Assembly (NCBI RefSeq): GCF_047663525.1
Contig: NC_092602.1
Coordinates: 5,401,501-5,465,500, forward strand
Source: Anas platyrhynchos
Lineage: Eukaryota; Chordata; Aves; Anseriformes; Anatidae
Length of the DNA: 64,000 nt
Direction: 5' to 3'
A program made the translations under genes and the position numbers. This document shows positions 1-12,600 of the stretch, piece by piece. The stretch's first letter is position 1; the number at the start of each line of letters is the position of its first letter. A model generated the notes under the pieces. The model was not told the DNA's origin. It saw nothing but the letters and a program-made list of their open reading frames with translations, and ran no database searches.

Positions 1-469
1 GCATCACTTTCAGGCCCAGCTGACAGAACTGTCCGGAGAGCAGTCTTTGTCTGGTAGGGGTTTCCAGAATAACCAGGGAAATCCATGAAGCAGCACTTAG
101 AGCTGCTGCAGTTTATGTCCAGTCTGAACAATTTAAAACTTGACATGAAGATAATTTATTTTTTTTCCAGTTACCGTTAACATGAGTGCTAAAACCAGAT
201 CTTCAAAAAAAAACCACACAGGCCAGTATTTCTTCTTTTCACTATTTCACATACAACAGCTTGAGAAGTCCAAGCGCTGGCATGCAAATGCCACTGCAAG
301 GGAAGAGATCCTTGACAGGACAGGCATGCTTTGGTGATGGATTTTTGGACTAGGAATTCAGGTTGTTACAGGTAGTTGCACAATAAAGTAAATAAAGGAC
401 AAAAAGCTGACAGAAGAGATCCACACACTCATTCTCCCACTCTCAGGTGATTCTCACGCTACGTTTAGT

Positions 470-700
470 GTTGGTACAGTGCCACCTTGAATACTGTGTG
501 CAGTTCTGGGCTCCACAATACAAGAAGGATGTTCAGGTCCTTGAAAACAACCAGAGGAGGGCAATGAAGCTGGTAAAAGGGCTGGAAGGCACGTCCTATG
601 AGAAAGGCCGAGGACGCTTATGCTATTTGGGCTGGAGAAGAGAAGGCTCAGTGGCAGCCTCATTGCTCTCTACAACTTCCTGAGGAAGAGGAGCCCTGCA
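470..700 (+). mobile_element. Old CR1 LINE fragment (ORF2 3' part)
   Basis: The plus strand reads like the late part of CR1 ORF2: a 'cagttctgggctcc' block, then 'acaagaaggatgttcaggtc', a 'agaggagggcaatgaagctggt' type stretch, and a final 'ctggagaagagaaggctcag ... ctctctacaacttcctgagg' block. These are hallmark CR1 segments in the right order. Substitutions and frame breaks mark it as an old, inactive, 5'-truncated copy. The outer limits are approximate. Confidence 0.8.
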
Positions 701-3700
701 TTCTCTGAACATAGACCTTCATTTTATTATATGCATTTTACTAACCCTTGTAGTCAGCAGGGTATTCTGAACAAAGTCATTTTTCCACACTGCTCAATTT
801 ACAGCACATCTCCTGGCAAAGCTCCATGGCGCTCACCATGTTTTAAGTATTTTCACACTGTCCCATACAGCTAGGCAGCATTACTGGACTTAAAAGGCTG
901 AAAACTAAGCATGGTAGGAATTCAAGGTATCAGAAAGGTTTTGTTTCAGTACCCAAAAGAGATGTCTGAAGTCTAGTTTTTCCATGTTTACGTGTTCTGT
1001 ACTACTCTGCTCTGTACTCAGGGAATCCAGCTCCACTAGCTGAGGGAGTTGGAGCTGCAGGGATGAGCACTCCGGCCTGGAGATGTTAAGCTTTTGGTGC
1101 TGGGTGTACTACACATGCTGTAAAATAGCATAACTACTGTAAAGGTTTCCAGTAACTTACCACCCAGCACCACGATCCAAAGCAAGGCAGGGACACATCT
1201 AAATCTCCAGGATGGCAGCCACCTGACTCACCAGACCACCACCTAGCTGCTCCTCCCTCATCCACTGCTTCTACAAAAACCAGACCAGTTAAGATGTTAC
1301 CGGGCTGCTGGGCAGTTCCGGCTAGTTTGGGATGTACAAGACCTCAGAGATCTGTTATTACCTGCCTGGATAAACTACTGATGCACTTTGACACTTGGGG
1401 GACTGGACAGACATTTAAATATTTCAATCAGCATTCCTCCCACCATCAGCTTAAGCTGATTATATTAGTTTATTGGCTCAATTGTACAGTAATTGTATAA
1501 ACCTCTTTCAGAGAGACGAACTTCTTGGCAAGCCTTAAGAATTAAACAGTGCTCACATTTGGTAGAGGAGCTGGAACAACAGCCACAGCCATTCATTAGG
1601 GAGCTCAGGTCATCCGGGACTTGTGTTAGAGCTAAAATGAGTCAGGTGGCCAATCCTCACAGCCCCCTCTAAAACACACAGCCCTAAAGCTAGGGGTAGA
1701 GTTGTCTAGTATAGAACTAGACAACTTTTGAACATAATGTTAATGGAAACCCTCAAAGCAGGTAATCTTTCTTTCCTTTAAGGTTTCCTTGCAGGATAGG
1801 ATATAGCAGTTTAAGCTGACAAAACTGCATGCCCATGGGAAGACACGGCACTGACACTTACGGGGTATTCAAATCTTACACGTGCTCAATATACGTTAGT
1901 GTTAACACTCAAAACCCAACATGCTTTACCAGACTCTTGTATCAGGCAAGACTGACCTTCACCTCAACGCTTTTTCTCTGCACGTGTTTTCTTTGCTGCA
2001 GGTCCCCTGCTTTATTTGCTGGGCTCCCCTACCTGTCCCAAAGCACCTGGATTGAACTGGGTTGAACATCACCCTTCTGTCCAGCCACTCATACTAAGGA
2101 AATCAATGTGAAATTAATAAAAAATGATGCTTTGTGCATTAATTATTTCTCAAACAACTTCAGATGCAGGCTATTTTCATTAAGCCAAATCAATCCAATT
2201 AGGTTTAAAGTCAGTGAGTGTAATACACCACACGCCACTTGCCTCAGCGAGGCACCACCGTCATGTTTAAACTTCATCCGCCACAGCTTTAACCTTATCT
2301 TATCAAAAGGATGTCAGAAGTCTTGTGCAAGTTCACCTCTAACATACTTGTTATCCTCTTAGGAGCCACTGAATGAAATGTGAGTTAATGAATAACGCAG
2401 TAGGAATTATTTCATTATCCTCATGGTGAAAGAGAGCCATCTAATTCTTGGCTATGATGTCAGGCTTGAGAACCAGCCAGTGAGAGACTTACTCATGCTT
2501 CCACTGCTCAATCAACTGCTACGCCAGCGGTATTCATAGTGAAAGGGGCTTGCAGACTGCACTGACAGTTCAAGCAAGACTGCCAGAGCATGAAGCAGAG
2601 CTACTCTGATGGCAGCCTTAGGAAGAATTAAAGCAGCCAGATGGGGAGGAACTGAAGCCTGCCATTTTGCTTCCACAGCAGGCAGGAGGATGAGAGGATG
2701 TTTTTAGCAGCACGTCAGCATAAGTTTAATGTATAGGTCCTGCACAGGTAGGGAATCAGTGCAGCTTGTCATTTCTTCACATTTTCTTCCCTTACCTTCA
2801 ACTTTTGAGAGTTTTAACTCTCCCTGCTCCAAGCCACCACCTGTCTCTTGTACTGAAGTCAGCCTGTCACTGCCAAAAACTTGACACTTAAGGCAAGTCT
2901 GAGGCAAGGTACAGCTCCTTCAGTCATTGACAGTTGTGTCTCCCAGCACTCAAGGCTAGTTCCTTTCCACTTTCAGGTCAACTAATGCTGTCAATGTTAG
3001 CCAAAAGACCGTCTAGTTCTTCCAGGTAGGCCAGGCAGTTTAAGACAGCATTTAGAGATATATTTACCGATTTCCTAATCATGAAAATCCACCCTCAGTG
3101 AGATCAGGTAGCTATGCTAGGACAGTATCTTTCAGATAATCTGATTCTTGGGATACAAGTTCCTTCCTGTCCAGAACACCCCTGTGTTTCCTTTGAATTA
3201 AGAAAGCAGTCAGGAGCAAGCCTAGAGACAGCAGCAGGCATTTGAACAATTCAGGCCAATCCATTACAGAAGCCTGCAAGTATTACGTACCAGGTACTTC
3301 CCTCTAACCACTTGACTGTTGAGGAATAAACTAGCACAGAAGTATGCTGTGGAAAACCCAAATAAGAGGAAAAACCAGAGAGCCTGGGAAATCAGAACTA
3401 GAAGATGGACTCCTCATCAGCTGACAACAACAGGTATTCCTCCTGACAAACCACCCCCAATGAAACAGCCCAAAGCAAGCTTTGCACATAGTTTTCCTAC
3501 AGCCTGCAGAAATAAAGATGCATTCTCCGTTGAAGGACTGAGATTTTCCCATGAGCTGTAGCTTGCAGCCAATTCTGAACACTACTGAGCTCACGTAATG
3601 CTTCACAAGTAATGGATACTAGTACCATACTCCAAGTCATAGTGAAGGAAACCCTATCTCCAAACCCAGCATGTGCTGCTCTGTCATTGTCACGTGTGCA

Positions 3701-6700
3701 TGTGGAAGATGTATTCATAATTGGGAATCAAGTTCTTGCGTCACAATTACTCCACCAAGAATGCAATGCTGAAATATATTTAGAATGGTTCTGTTAACAT
3801 GATAGCTAGCTTCCATAATGCTGTTAAAGGTATCCAAGGCTATAAACCCACTATTGTTCTATGAGCAATTATTGCAGAGTAAGTGGAATGCTTAAAATAC
3901 CGTATTTAAGAAATAATGCTAATTCCACAGCAGTATCTGTAAAACAGAAAAAAAAATCAGTAGGGTACATTATCAAAAGCTGGCTTTGGGGCAAGTTTTT
4001 ATTACAGTAGAAATTTTTGAACTGGTAGGGAACAGCTTCAACACCCAGCTCTGCCAGCATCTCTGTGTGTGAAGAGCACCCGTGTGCGAGCCTTGTGGCA
4101 ATGACCTCCAGGCAGGCACCTACTGTTAAGCAGCAGCAGTCCCAAGCAGCCTACCCAGCAGCCAGTGTCCACACATCTATCAGCCAACCAGCAGAGCACA
4201 GAGCTGTGCTTCAGCCTACAGAGCTGGAAACGAGCGCCTAAAGGTAAGCAGAGGAATACAGAGCAAGTTCAGAAACAGGTCTGAGCGTGTAAGAGAGTAA
4301 TGAGACAGAACTGAAGCCCTAACTTGGGAGGCTGGAAGCCTTAGCAATTCTGACTTGCACAGTGATACTGCTTTGTTTGATCACGTGCTTACATCCTCCA
4401 GGGAGTCAGAGCTGTTCCTACACAGAATATCAAGCTGAGTTGTCAAAGCTCAGAGCTCTTCAGTTGGATCTCGAGAGGCTGCGCCCATACTATTTCTACA
4501 GCAATGTTTGTTAACCACGTTTTCATGCCAAGAAAACTGCCAAAGCCACCTGCAGTCAGAAGATCCAGCTTTACTAGAAGCATCTTTAGTGCTCTGTTCA
4601 TATTAGCTGTATACAGAAACTGCCTTGGAGACCATAGATTAGATTCTTCTCACCTCAAGCTAGATGCTTGTGTCTCACCTAGCCCCCTTTTAGAAGGCCC
4701 ACTATCACTCAGAGAGCAGTTCCTACCTACTCTGGACACCCTCTTCAGGATCAAGACACGTGCTTGACTCCACTGTCTGATTCAGAGGGAAGGCAGCAAT
4801 ATTCCAGTGTTTGTAACGCCGCAGTTTCGAGCTTAAGTACATCTAGACAGAATTGCTAGAATGAAGCAGACAGTATCATCCACACTCTGGCTGAGGAAGC
4901 ATCAGTAATTAAAGAATTTAAGTGGACACCACATTCTTTGATGTTCAAATGCTCAAAGAACAAGCAGCTCAACAGACGTTCCCTGTATTAACATAACAAA
5001 TAGCTATTACCCTCCCTACACACATCAAGCTTTGCCAAAGTGAGAGTCAGTTATAAGGCAGCTCTTCTATCACCACCTCCATTTTCTCCAAGCTTAAAGA
5101 TTAAATCAAATATTTCACTGCTGGAATTTTCATTATCAGGAAGTTGCAATAATGCTTATTTGGTTGGTTTGTTCTCCCAATATGATAGCTCACTTTAATG
5201 CTTTGAGTTAACAATTATTATTGCTTAACTAAGATAAAGCAAACAGAGGCCTGAAAAGCATAAAGCAAGCAGTAGAAAACCAAGCTCAGCTGCTCACAGA
5301 CAGACTGAATGCATTATGATCACCTGCAAGGCTCATGGAAATTCTGACACAGCTCTAATATGCATCAAAAGTTTCAAGCCTTGATGCTTAGAGCTTCAGG
5401 AAGTTGTCAAAAAGCTTAAATAGCACGGTAAAGACTCAGACCACTTACTGTATCTAAACAGTTGGGGTTAGCAATGAGCAAGAAAGGTGTATGATAACAC
5501 AAAAAGCAAGAACCAAAACCTGCATGCAACATTCCCAAGATACTTTGAGAGATTACTTCTCTCCTAAGTACAAGCAAGCATGTGTGGTTCTCCAGAGAGT
5601 TCACTGAAAGTGAAGGGGGCTGTTTGCTCATTAAAGCTCAGCTGAAGAGGTCCATGACCTGCCGAGCAGCCCTTCTGCATGGTACCCACCAGGAGGTACC
5701 TCCAGTCACGCTACTCCTCTTGCCCAGTTCAGGAAGAGGATGCAGACAGGATTTGATGGAAGGCAGCAGTAAGGCTCGGCCCAGCATGACTTTATTTCTC
5801 AGATGGGTTATTAGAGTTGCAAGAGAAGTTTCGCTGACTTCCCACTGACAAGATTGAACTTGAAGCTGTTCCAACAGAACTGAAATTGTCAGTATGAGAT
5901 GTTCATCCTATAGATGAAAGCCTGTGTATGGAAGTGACCCAATCTTAGTTTTCTTCTACTAAACAATGAGCTTCACTCAGCAAGTATAACGTGCTAAGGA
6001 AATAACTGAATAGATGACTAGAAAGAGGGATTCAAGTGTCAGTCTTCACGAGACTCAGCCAGGACAAAGTGCTTTTTGTTTCTACCTTTGAGATCCTGAC
6101 AAATCAAAAATAGATTAAGTGTGCTAGCAGACTAGCTTCTCCCTCAAACTGATACACGATCCCGCAGAGGAGGATCTGCCAATGCTCTGAAGTAACTTAC
6201 ACCAGAGCAAACACAGCAATGCATACGTTCAGTTTCCCTTGCCAGAAGTTTGAAGGGAACCATGCCTTCAGCATTACAGTAAGCTCGCCAGTAACCACTT
6301 CGCTTACGGGTAAGGTATAATAAAGCTTCAAAATAGATAAGGTCCTAACTGCACAGGTATTACACAGGAATACCAAAATCCTTAGTCTCGTCAGAGCCAC
6401 ATGAGTACCTGCACAAGTACCAAGGAAGGCTTTGTTACCCCTGGGAACAGGCTCCAAAAGAGACATTTGTTGTTTGTACATTTTTCATTTAACCTTGCTA
6501 AGTTCAGCAGCATTATTATGTGCAGCTCAGTGACCAAAACTAAGTTACTGAGTAACTTCCCAGCATGAAGTTTCAGTGCACTAGCTCTAGCGACTGAATT
6601 ACATACATTGCCATCTTAACATCTACAAATCCAGTAGCTCACTGCTCCCCAACCCACAAGGAGTCAGCACATCTTATCTGTGGAAAACACATGAACGTTA

Positions 6701-9551
6701 TCAGCTAGGATATCAAACGGTACCACAAATACCAAAACCCAGCAATTCAGCTGTTTCAGTTAACAATTAATAAAATAGGGCTCCGCAAAGGAATGCATCT
6801 GCTTCCACTTCCTGCATAAATCTCCAGCAGAGCTCAAGTGGTGCCACAGGTACGTAAAACCCTCAGAGCTGCCTGTGCTGCAGGTGACGCTTTTAAGCTC
6901 AGTTTGCCTGAGACACAGAACTGCTGCAGAAGTTGTATTTTTGAGGGTAACTTGAAATCAGTAGCAAGGCCTTCCTGCTCCAGAAGTTCAGGCCAGCATT
7001 CCAGCACCCTCAGGCACCCAGTATTCTTAGCTCTGTCGCATGATCTGCACAGCAGCCCTTGCGCTTGGTACCCAGCCTCGACGACACCACGCTAGCAGCA
7101 CTCTACCCAGGGAAGACTGCTGTAAGCCAGCAATTTCACTTTAAGATAGAGGCCATTTTTGCTACAGAGCCAGGATAAAGCACTGCAGAAGCACTCTTTA
7201 AATGCTTTTCTTGCAGCATTCTTTGTCTAGAAGCATTGCATCAAAAAAATCACCCTTGGAGTACATAAGGCCAGTCATGCTGAACACGGCACGTTAAACG
7301 GAAGATGCATGGGATTGAAGCAACCGGGAAAAAAAAATGTTAAGATGCAGGTTTCTACCTAAAATCTCACTGTAAGTAGGCTGTGTCACTTGTGACAGAA
7401 CACTGGAAGGAAGAAAAGCCATGTGCAAGCTGTGATGAATGTACAAGCTTACCTTGGCTGAGCAGGTGGTGGGAATACCAGCAGCATTTCTGTGAAAGCT
7501 TTACAAACTACCACAAAAGACTAAGAAAGGACCTAACACAAGTGTGCTGGTTTGTACAAAAAACTTCTGCTTCCCCCTTCCAAAATTCAGTAAGGTTTGT
7601 AAGTAGGACAAACCTATCTACGCAAATTACACTTAATCCTTACTTCAGAATTGGAGCCTTTGGGCCCTTCCACTCAACCTACTTCCAATGATTCATTTTT
7701 AAGATCCTTTTACACAGTACACGCCAGAGCATCTCATCTAAACAAAACTGGCAGAGTGGGTACTCGTAAGGACTTTTCCCCTTTCTTCCCAAGCAGAAAA
7801 CCTGTAAAATGACATCAAATGCTGTAAAAACACATCACTTGAAAGATAATGCTGAAGTCAGATGCTCCTCATCCAAGAAGTACTTGGAAGAATCTCCTGA
7901 ATTTCTCCGACAAGTCACCTGCAGCTCAGCTCCTAAATACTAATTCAGGAGTTCAACACTATAATAAAACTGAAGAATGGAAAAGGCTTAGCAGAACAGG
8001 CACAGTTTTGTTTGCTACAGCTCAGGTTTCTTTGTTAAAAAAAAAAAAGCTTACCTAGTAAATTTGGAGTGACACACACCTTGGCATTTAAATGACTGAA
8101 ATCTAGAGATGTGGGACATCAGTGAATACATAGGAGGTGGCTCTTTAAAAAATTCAGGTTTTAACAGGATAAATTCCTATTCTATACTTGCAGAGTTTAA
8201 AGGTTACAAAAAGCTCTATGTTGAAGGAACAGATCAGCACCAGGCAACAAGCTTTTTATAACATGGCAAAGATGCTCTGAATTCCATTTAGAGGCTGAGC
8301 TGTCACTCACAGCATGATTATGGATTCTCAGCTTCACAGAAAGATTCACAACTTTCTCTTCCACGTTCTCATGCCATAAAAATATCCGTGCGTTGTTTAA
8401 ACTCTAAGAATTCTGGTTAAGATGTTATTAAAATCAAAGTATCTCAGTCATCAGCATTGATTTTTGAGGGGTTACAGGTAAAGCGGCTGCTCAGAAGCCA
8501 GCTAATGAGCAGGAGATTCCTCAGACAAGTTTTAATCCACCGTATCTGTTTCAACATGCAGAATCTGTCAGGTCTTTCAGCAATACTTAGCATAAAGTCA
8601 CCTAGGGGAGAACAGAATCACAGAACTTGACTCACTTCCGTAGAAATGCAATTCTGATTGTTTTCTTTTGCAAACATGATGCACCGAGTTGTTTTACCAC
8701 CATTCAGCTCAGCAAGCCATCCTTAAATCGTGCCTAGGGAATCCTTTACCTTTTGCATTTTAATGAGCCACAAATAACCAAGCAGATCTTAAGAAAACCA
8801 AGCACGCAGAGGGACCCTGTTCTTCCTCCTAAGTTTTCCATAACCAGCCAGGAGGCCTGAAGTTCTAGGAAACAGGAGCTAGAACGCCAGTTCAAAGTTT
8901 CCTGTTCATTGATTCATGAAAGTTCAAAAGCTAACCTTCTACAAGCAGTGGAGCACCCAACTGGCTCCGTGCGCCTCTGCACCACAAGCACACACACTTT
9001 ACAGCCACATTTTCAGACTCCTTAAAAAAAAATCCCACAACTTTCCAGCACCAAAACCACTGGGGCTGACAATCTACCTGAACAGACTGGAGCATTCTCT
9101 CCACCTGCAGAAGCATACCAGGCTCCACACCCAGCTTGGAAATTCACACTAGCTTTACGAATTCTTAACTGTCTTGGCAAGATTCACTAAAAGAATTGTA
9201 GAGCTTAAACACAAATCTTTGGAAGGTTTTTTGACATTATGTCTTTTTTGAAATTATAAACTTAACTAGATTCCCCTCAGCCCATGTGCTTACTTCCAAC
9301 ACAGCAATTCTTGCACAAAAACCTTAAATCCCTTCTTGCTCTTTTCATGATACAAGTTACATTTGAGACTGACTTCTTTTGACAAGGCATGTTGTGACTT
9401 ATCACTCCTTGCCTACGATAAGTCACTTAGTTCAAAAAAAATATTACTGAATCTGCAGAGTTTTTTTGATTATTTTTTTTTTTAAACTAGCACATTACTT
9501 GTTCTGCTGGGTTTAACATGGTAGCATGTGTTCCTGATTAGACTAAAAACT

Positions 9552-9658
9552 GAATTTTAGTTACTAGGGAATGACTATTGAATTTTAGAATTAAGAAGAG
9601 TTCTAAATTTTAGGAACTAGGAAAAGTTACTGAATTTTTGAACTAGGAAAAGCAAGAA
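9552..9658. repeat. Degenerate AT-rich minisatellite, about four units
   Basis: Four successive units of roughly 25-28 bases each begin with (GA)ATTTTAG or GAATTTTTG and mostly continue with an ACTAGG or AACTAGGAAAAG segment. Starts are near 9552, 9579, 9606 and 9631. Units three and four are most alike, sharing GAACTAGGAAAAG. This looks like a decayed local tandem duplication in the intron. Confidence 0.6.
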
Positions 9659-12600
9659 CAGCTATAGATATTTAGAAATTACGCCACATTATAATTTTGG
9701 TGCCCCTGAAATAAGTTCAGGCAGTTTAGGCTTAGCCCTACTAGGTCTCTAATTTGAATACCTAACCAGTTGCATCTAAAAGCAAGACGTATGCCAGAAG
9801 CAGTAAAGGGACTGCATTCAACAAGGGCTGACCTGATAATCACTGCAGCTGCTTAATCGCTGGTCTAGTATCAGGTAGTTGGATGTACTAGGCCAGTTTA
9901 GAAAGCTGGATAGTAACTTGAAATAGTAATGCTTAGAAAAATAAGCTACAGGGCACAACAGCACACAACTTACCCTTTAGTGAGCTGCCAAACTGTTTCT
10001 TCCTCAACCAGAACAAATCAAGTCTTCTTATGCAAGAGGAAAAGTCTTCATACCTTAGTGCTGAGTGAGAGCTCACCGTCTAAGGAATGATGCAAGAACA
10101 CTATTAGTTTTAATAGGACTGCTCTCTGGGCGTGACCCTCAAAGGCCAGGAGCACCTGAACTCGTACCTTACACAAACAGCTTAACAAGAACTAGACTTG
10201 AGACAAGAAAGCGAGAAATAGCTCAGTGACCCTGTTACACCAACCTCATACAATCAAGCAAAAGCCCTTCTTCCTCTGGCCGTGGCTCCATGGGCCAAGC
10301 ACTCCAGATGAACCCGCACCCAGCCACTTCAGGCAGCAGCCAGCAGTGACACCACCGAGCATAACCACTCTCCGCAGGTAGGCATCGCATCGGGCAGGTT
10401 TCAGGTTTGCTTCCCACTCCACAGTGAATCACTCCTAACAGCAGGGTTGGCATTGCTCTTATCTCAGTGACTTACTGAGCCATTCCCATCCTGTCCCTTC
10501 TCCTGACAGGCTGTCACTGGCCTTTCAAGAGCTCACAGAAGCGCCTAATTAGCAGAAAAATTGCAGAGGGCTTAGAGGGGCTGAGCAACTGAAAGCCAGA
10601 CAGCTCTTAAACCAGCCTGCACATCAACACCTCAGCCCAGACAAGTGGTCTTTTGCTTTCCTGATGAGCAGAACCACCAGGAGTAGAGCTCCCCGAATAT
10701 TTTTGCATTTCTTTCAACCCAAGCAGAACAGCTTGGGAAGAAGCAGGCTTCAGCTGCTGCTTCTATCAGTTACCGCAGCTACTCTGAGCACCAGTTCACT
10801 GTTGCTCTGCTCAATGCACCGAATTTGGCAAAAGCAGCACCCACAGTCAAGATCAGTATCTTCTAAATCAATGGAGTTTGCTTCCATCCTCAGGTGAGCA
10901 TCACACCATTGGATAGTAAATTCCCTAAAATGCTGCAAACTGAGTAGTTTTAGAAAACCCCAATGAATGCTCATCTCGTCTAGTCCTTCCACTGGAAATC
11001 AGTGTTTGGCAGTTACTTCACCAAGTACCAGCATTATTTCTACCATTTAAAAAGCTAAAATTCCACTTCTAGATACAGGGAAAACATTTTAGGTCCAGCT
11101 ACTACAGCTGGAAGTGAAGAAAAAGCAACACTGCAGTGACCAGGTGTGTTGTTACTGTCCTGAAGCTCTATAAGAAGCTCCTGTCTGAGACGAGCTGCTT
11201 GTGAACATTTCCAATCCTTTTACTTCAAGGAGCCTCTGTGAGCAATCACTCAGCCAGGTATCCTCCAATGTCCCAGTCAGGCTCTCAAAGAAGGACCACG
11301 GATTAGCTCTCCTGCAAGGAAGTTTCCATCCAAATCCCCTAAAACATGGTTTGAGCACCTGGAGGTACGAGGATACTATCAATATATTCAAAAGCTGCAG
11401 CGCTCCCTACAAGCTAGGAGTTTTAGGGCAGAAAGCTGATCTCTGCACAGCAAACAGCCTAACTGCCCAGCCACTGGCCCTTATTTCTGCCACAACACAC
11501 ACCCACAAAGCATTAACAACTTCAACATGCGCCTCCAAAATTGGACGTTCCCGTGTTGCTTCTCCCTGCTGTCCTGATCTACTCATCCGTTACGCACAGG
11601 GATGCTCTGCAGCAGAAGCACACTAACCAAACACCTCCAAATCATGTGATACTCACACTTGAGCCCGAAGGGATTAAGAGATTCCAGTCCAAAGTAAAAG
11701 AAAACAAGCAAGCTATTGTATTCTGCATTAGAAAACAACCATGCTTCGACCATAATCCATTAGCCAAACCTATAAGGAAAGCCTGGCAGACCTCAAAACG
11801 TTGACCTTGCTCCCATCTTCCCCCTTTTTCCCCAGAATTCAGATTTTCCCAAAGTGGAAGAAGGTACGTTCTTTTGGAAGTTGCTCAAAGAAAGGTTCAC
11901 TGAACATAGACAAAGATGAGAATGCAATTATAATGGGTATCCAACCAGAATATAATGCCCCGTTCACAGCAAATTCCTGCTACCAGCAGTGAGACAAAAT
12001 GAAGAATCTGAGCTCTCCAACGTACTCATGACTAGTGTGTCCAATCACCGTGCAATTAAAGAGCAGGAACTCTTAATTGTAAAGATGAACGCTTGTGTGA
12101 TAAGGATTAGTCATTCATTTGATGCAAAGTTTATCCACTCAGGAAAAACATGCACAGGGCTCAGTGGGAACAAGGTCTGCAGGCAGAGGCAATAAACCTA
12201 CGAGCTTACATTAAATAGGCTTCACTTGCTTTCTGCTTCCATTTAAAGGCAAATAAAAAGAACCCAGGAACGCAGCATGGCCGGGCACTTCAGGCAGGTC
12301 TCTTGGATCAGTTTAGCAATGCCTCCATCCACTAGCCACGTCCCCAGAAGTGGGAAGCAGGATTGGACCGATTGGTGCAGTCTGTCAGGCACCACGAACA
12401 CTCTGGAGACAAGGAGAGCTTGCAGGTACCGCACAACAGTGCCACGACTGCTGTGATGAGGAAAGTAAATAAACTCAAACAGAATGAAAGCAAAGCTGTC
12501 AGCCCACAGGACTCAGAAAAGCGTTCCTGCTCTTTTCAAACCACAGCAAACTGACTACAGGAGGGCTGGAGCAATGTCCTCTCATTAATTTACAAGCAAA

